A stretch of 6,589 bases of DNA from Glo-17 sp964637835 (GTDB taxonomy: Bacteria; Krumholzibacteriota; Krumholzibacteriia; LZORAL124-64-63), in NCBI GenBank assembly GCA_964637835.1, contig CAZWYF010000113.1, forward strand, positions 1 through 6,589, given 5' to 3'. The notes beneath the pieces were generated by a model, which saw only the letters and a list, made by a program, of their open reading frames with translations, did no database searches and was not told where the DNA came from. Below are positions 6,349-6,589 of the stretch, in pieces. Within the stretch, counting starts at the first letter, position 1, and every line of letters begins with the position of its first letter. A program made the position numbers and the translations under genes.

Positions 6349-6589
6349 ATGAAGCTCGAATTTGCGCTGGTGATTGCCATGGTTCTCGGATTCGGCGGAG
6401 CCGACTTCGCCAACGACACCGCGGCGGTAGCGATCGGTCAGGAAGCCGACGCTCTGCATCTCGAGCCGCTGTGGTCGTTCGAACTGCCGGCAGACCGCGC
6501 GATCCGCTTCAGCGATCATACCAAGTTCAAGTATCCAGGTGGAGACATCGCACACGTGTCCCTGTGGCCACCATCGAAGGTCGTGTTCC
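6349..6589 (+). CDS. exported protein of unknown function, N-terminal 80 residues (3' end outside window)
   Basis: The frame runs without a stop from ATG 6349 to the right edge (80 full codons plus one base). Residues 1 to about 21 read as a signal peptide (MKLEFALVIAMVLGFGG..., basic start then hydrophobic core); the cleavage site is unclear, perhaps around 21-26. The mature part begins acidic and Ala-rich, then continues LEPLWSFELPADRAIRF (39-53, beta-like), which I do not recognise. It lies 26 nt after gene C with a strong Shine-Dalgarno, so it belongs to the same operon. Its first 20 codons match those of gene A at 44 of 60 bases by ungapped hand count, suggesting a related export leader. 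The opposite-strand open frame over this region is a shadow. Confidence 0.75.
   Translation, partial: MKLEFALVIAMVLGFGGADFANDTAAVAIGQEADALHLEPLWSFELPADRAIRFSDHTKFKYPGGDIAHVSLWPPSKVVF

Overview
The window is high-GC bacterial DNA made of two unlike parts: the 3' end of an insertion sequence (1 to about 1166) and the start of a run of four same-strand genes for exported proteins (1445 to the right edge). The best clue to the host is the C-terminal domain of the second exported protein, which starts PNPFNP and ends GVYLVRF...LVLVK. This is the FlgD-like/type IX-like sorting domain common in the FCB superphylum and in candidate lineages such as Eisenbacteria, Krumholzibacteriota and Latescibacterota. 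Together with the high GC it suggests an environmental genome from one of those groups. That placement is inference from protein style, not from a marker gene.

Layout. 3-893 is a 5'-truncated IS1380-like DDE transposase. 894-1444 has no gene I can support. It holds a hairpin (941-964), a possible IS right end with an outward-facing promoter-like pair (TTGAAA, 17 nt, TAGGCT; 1138-1166), a run of ten G (1177-1186) and an unassigned leader. 1445-4168 (gene A) is a 907-aa exported M43-type zinc metalloprotease followed by a seven-repeat FG-GAP/VCBS beta-propeller, an ASPIC/UnbV-like module and an unassigned C-terminal domain. 4179-5051 (gene B) is a 290-aa exported beta-rich protein ending in the sorting domain. 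A 36-nt hairpin (5066-5101) fills most of the gap to gene C. 5117-6322 (gene C) is a 401-aa exported right-handed parallel beta-helix protein with a regular cysteine ladder. 6349 to the edge (gene D) is the first 80 codons of another exported protein, cut by the window.

How they fit together. Spacings of 10, 65 and 26 nt, each with a good Shine-Dalgarno, indicate one operon. A and B look tightly coupled, because B's ribosome binding site overlaps A's stop codon. All four products start with signal peptides, so the locus appears to make a set of surface or secreted proteins: a protease with an adhesion-type propeller, a sorting-domain protein, a beta-helix that could bind or cleave polysaccharide, and an unknown. 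No regulator or enzyme of central metabolism is present. The main points to follow up are the IS as a possible promoter donor, the G10 tract, the hairpin between B and C, the composition mosaic inside gene C, and the related signal-peptide coding sequences of A and D.
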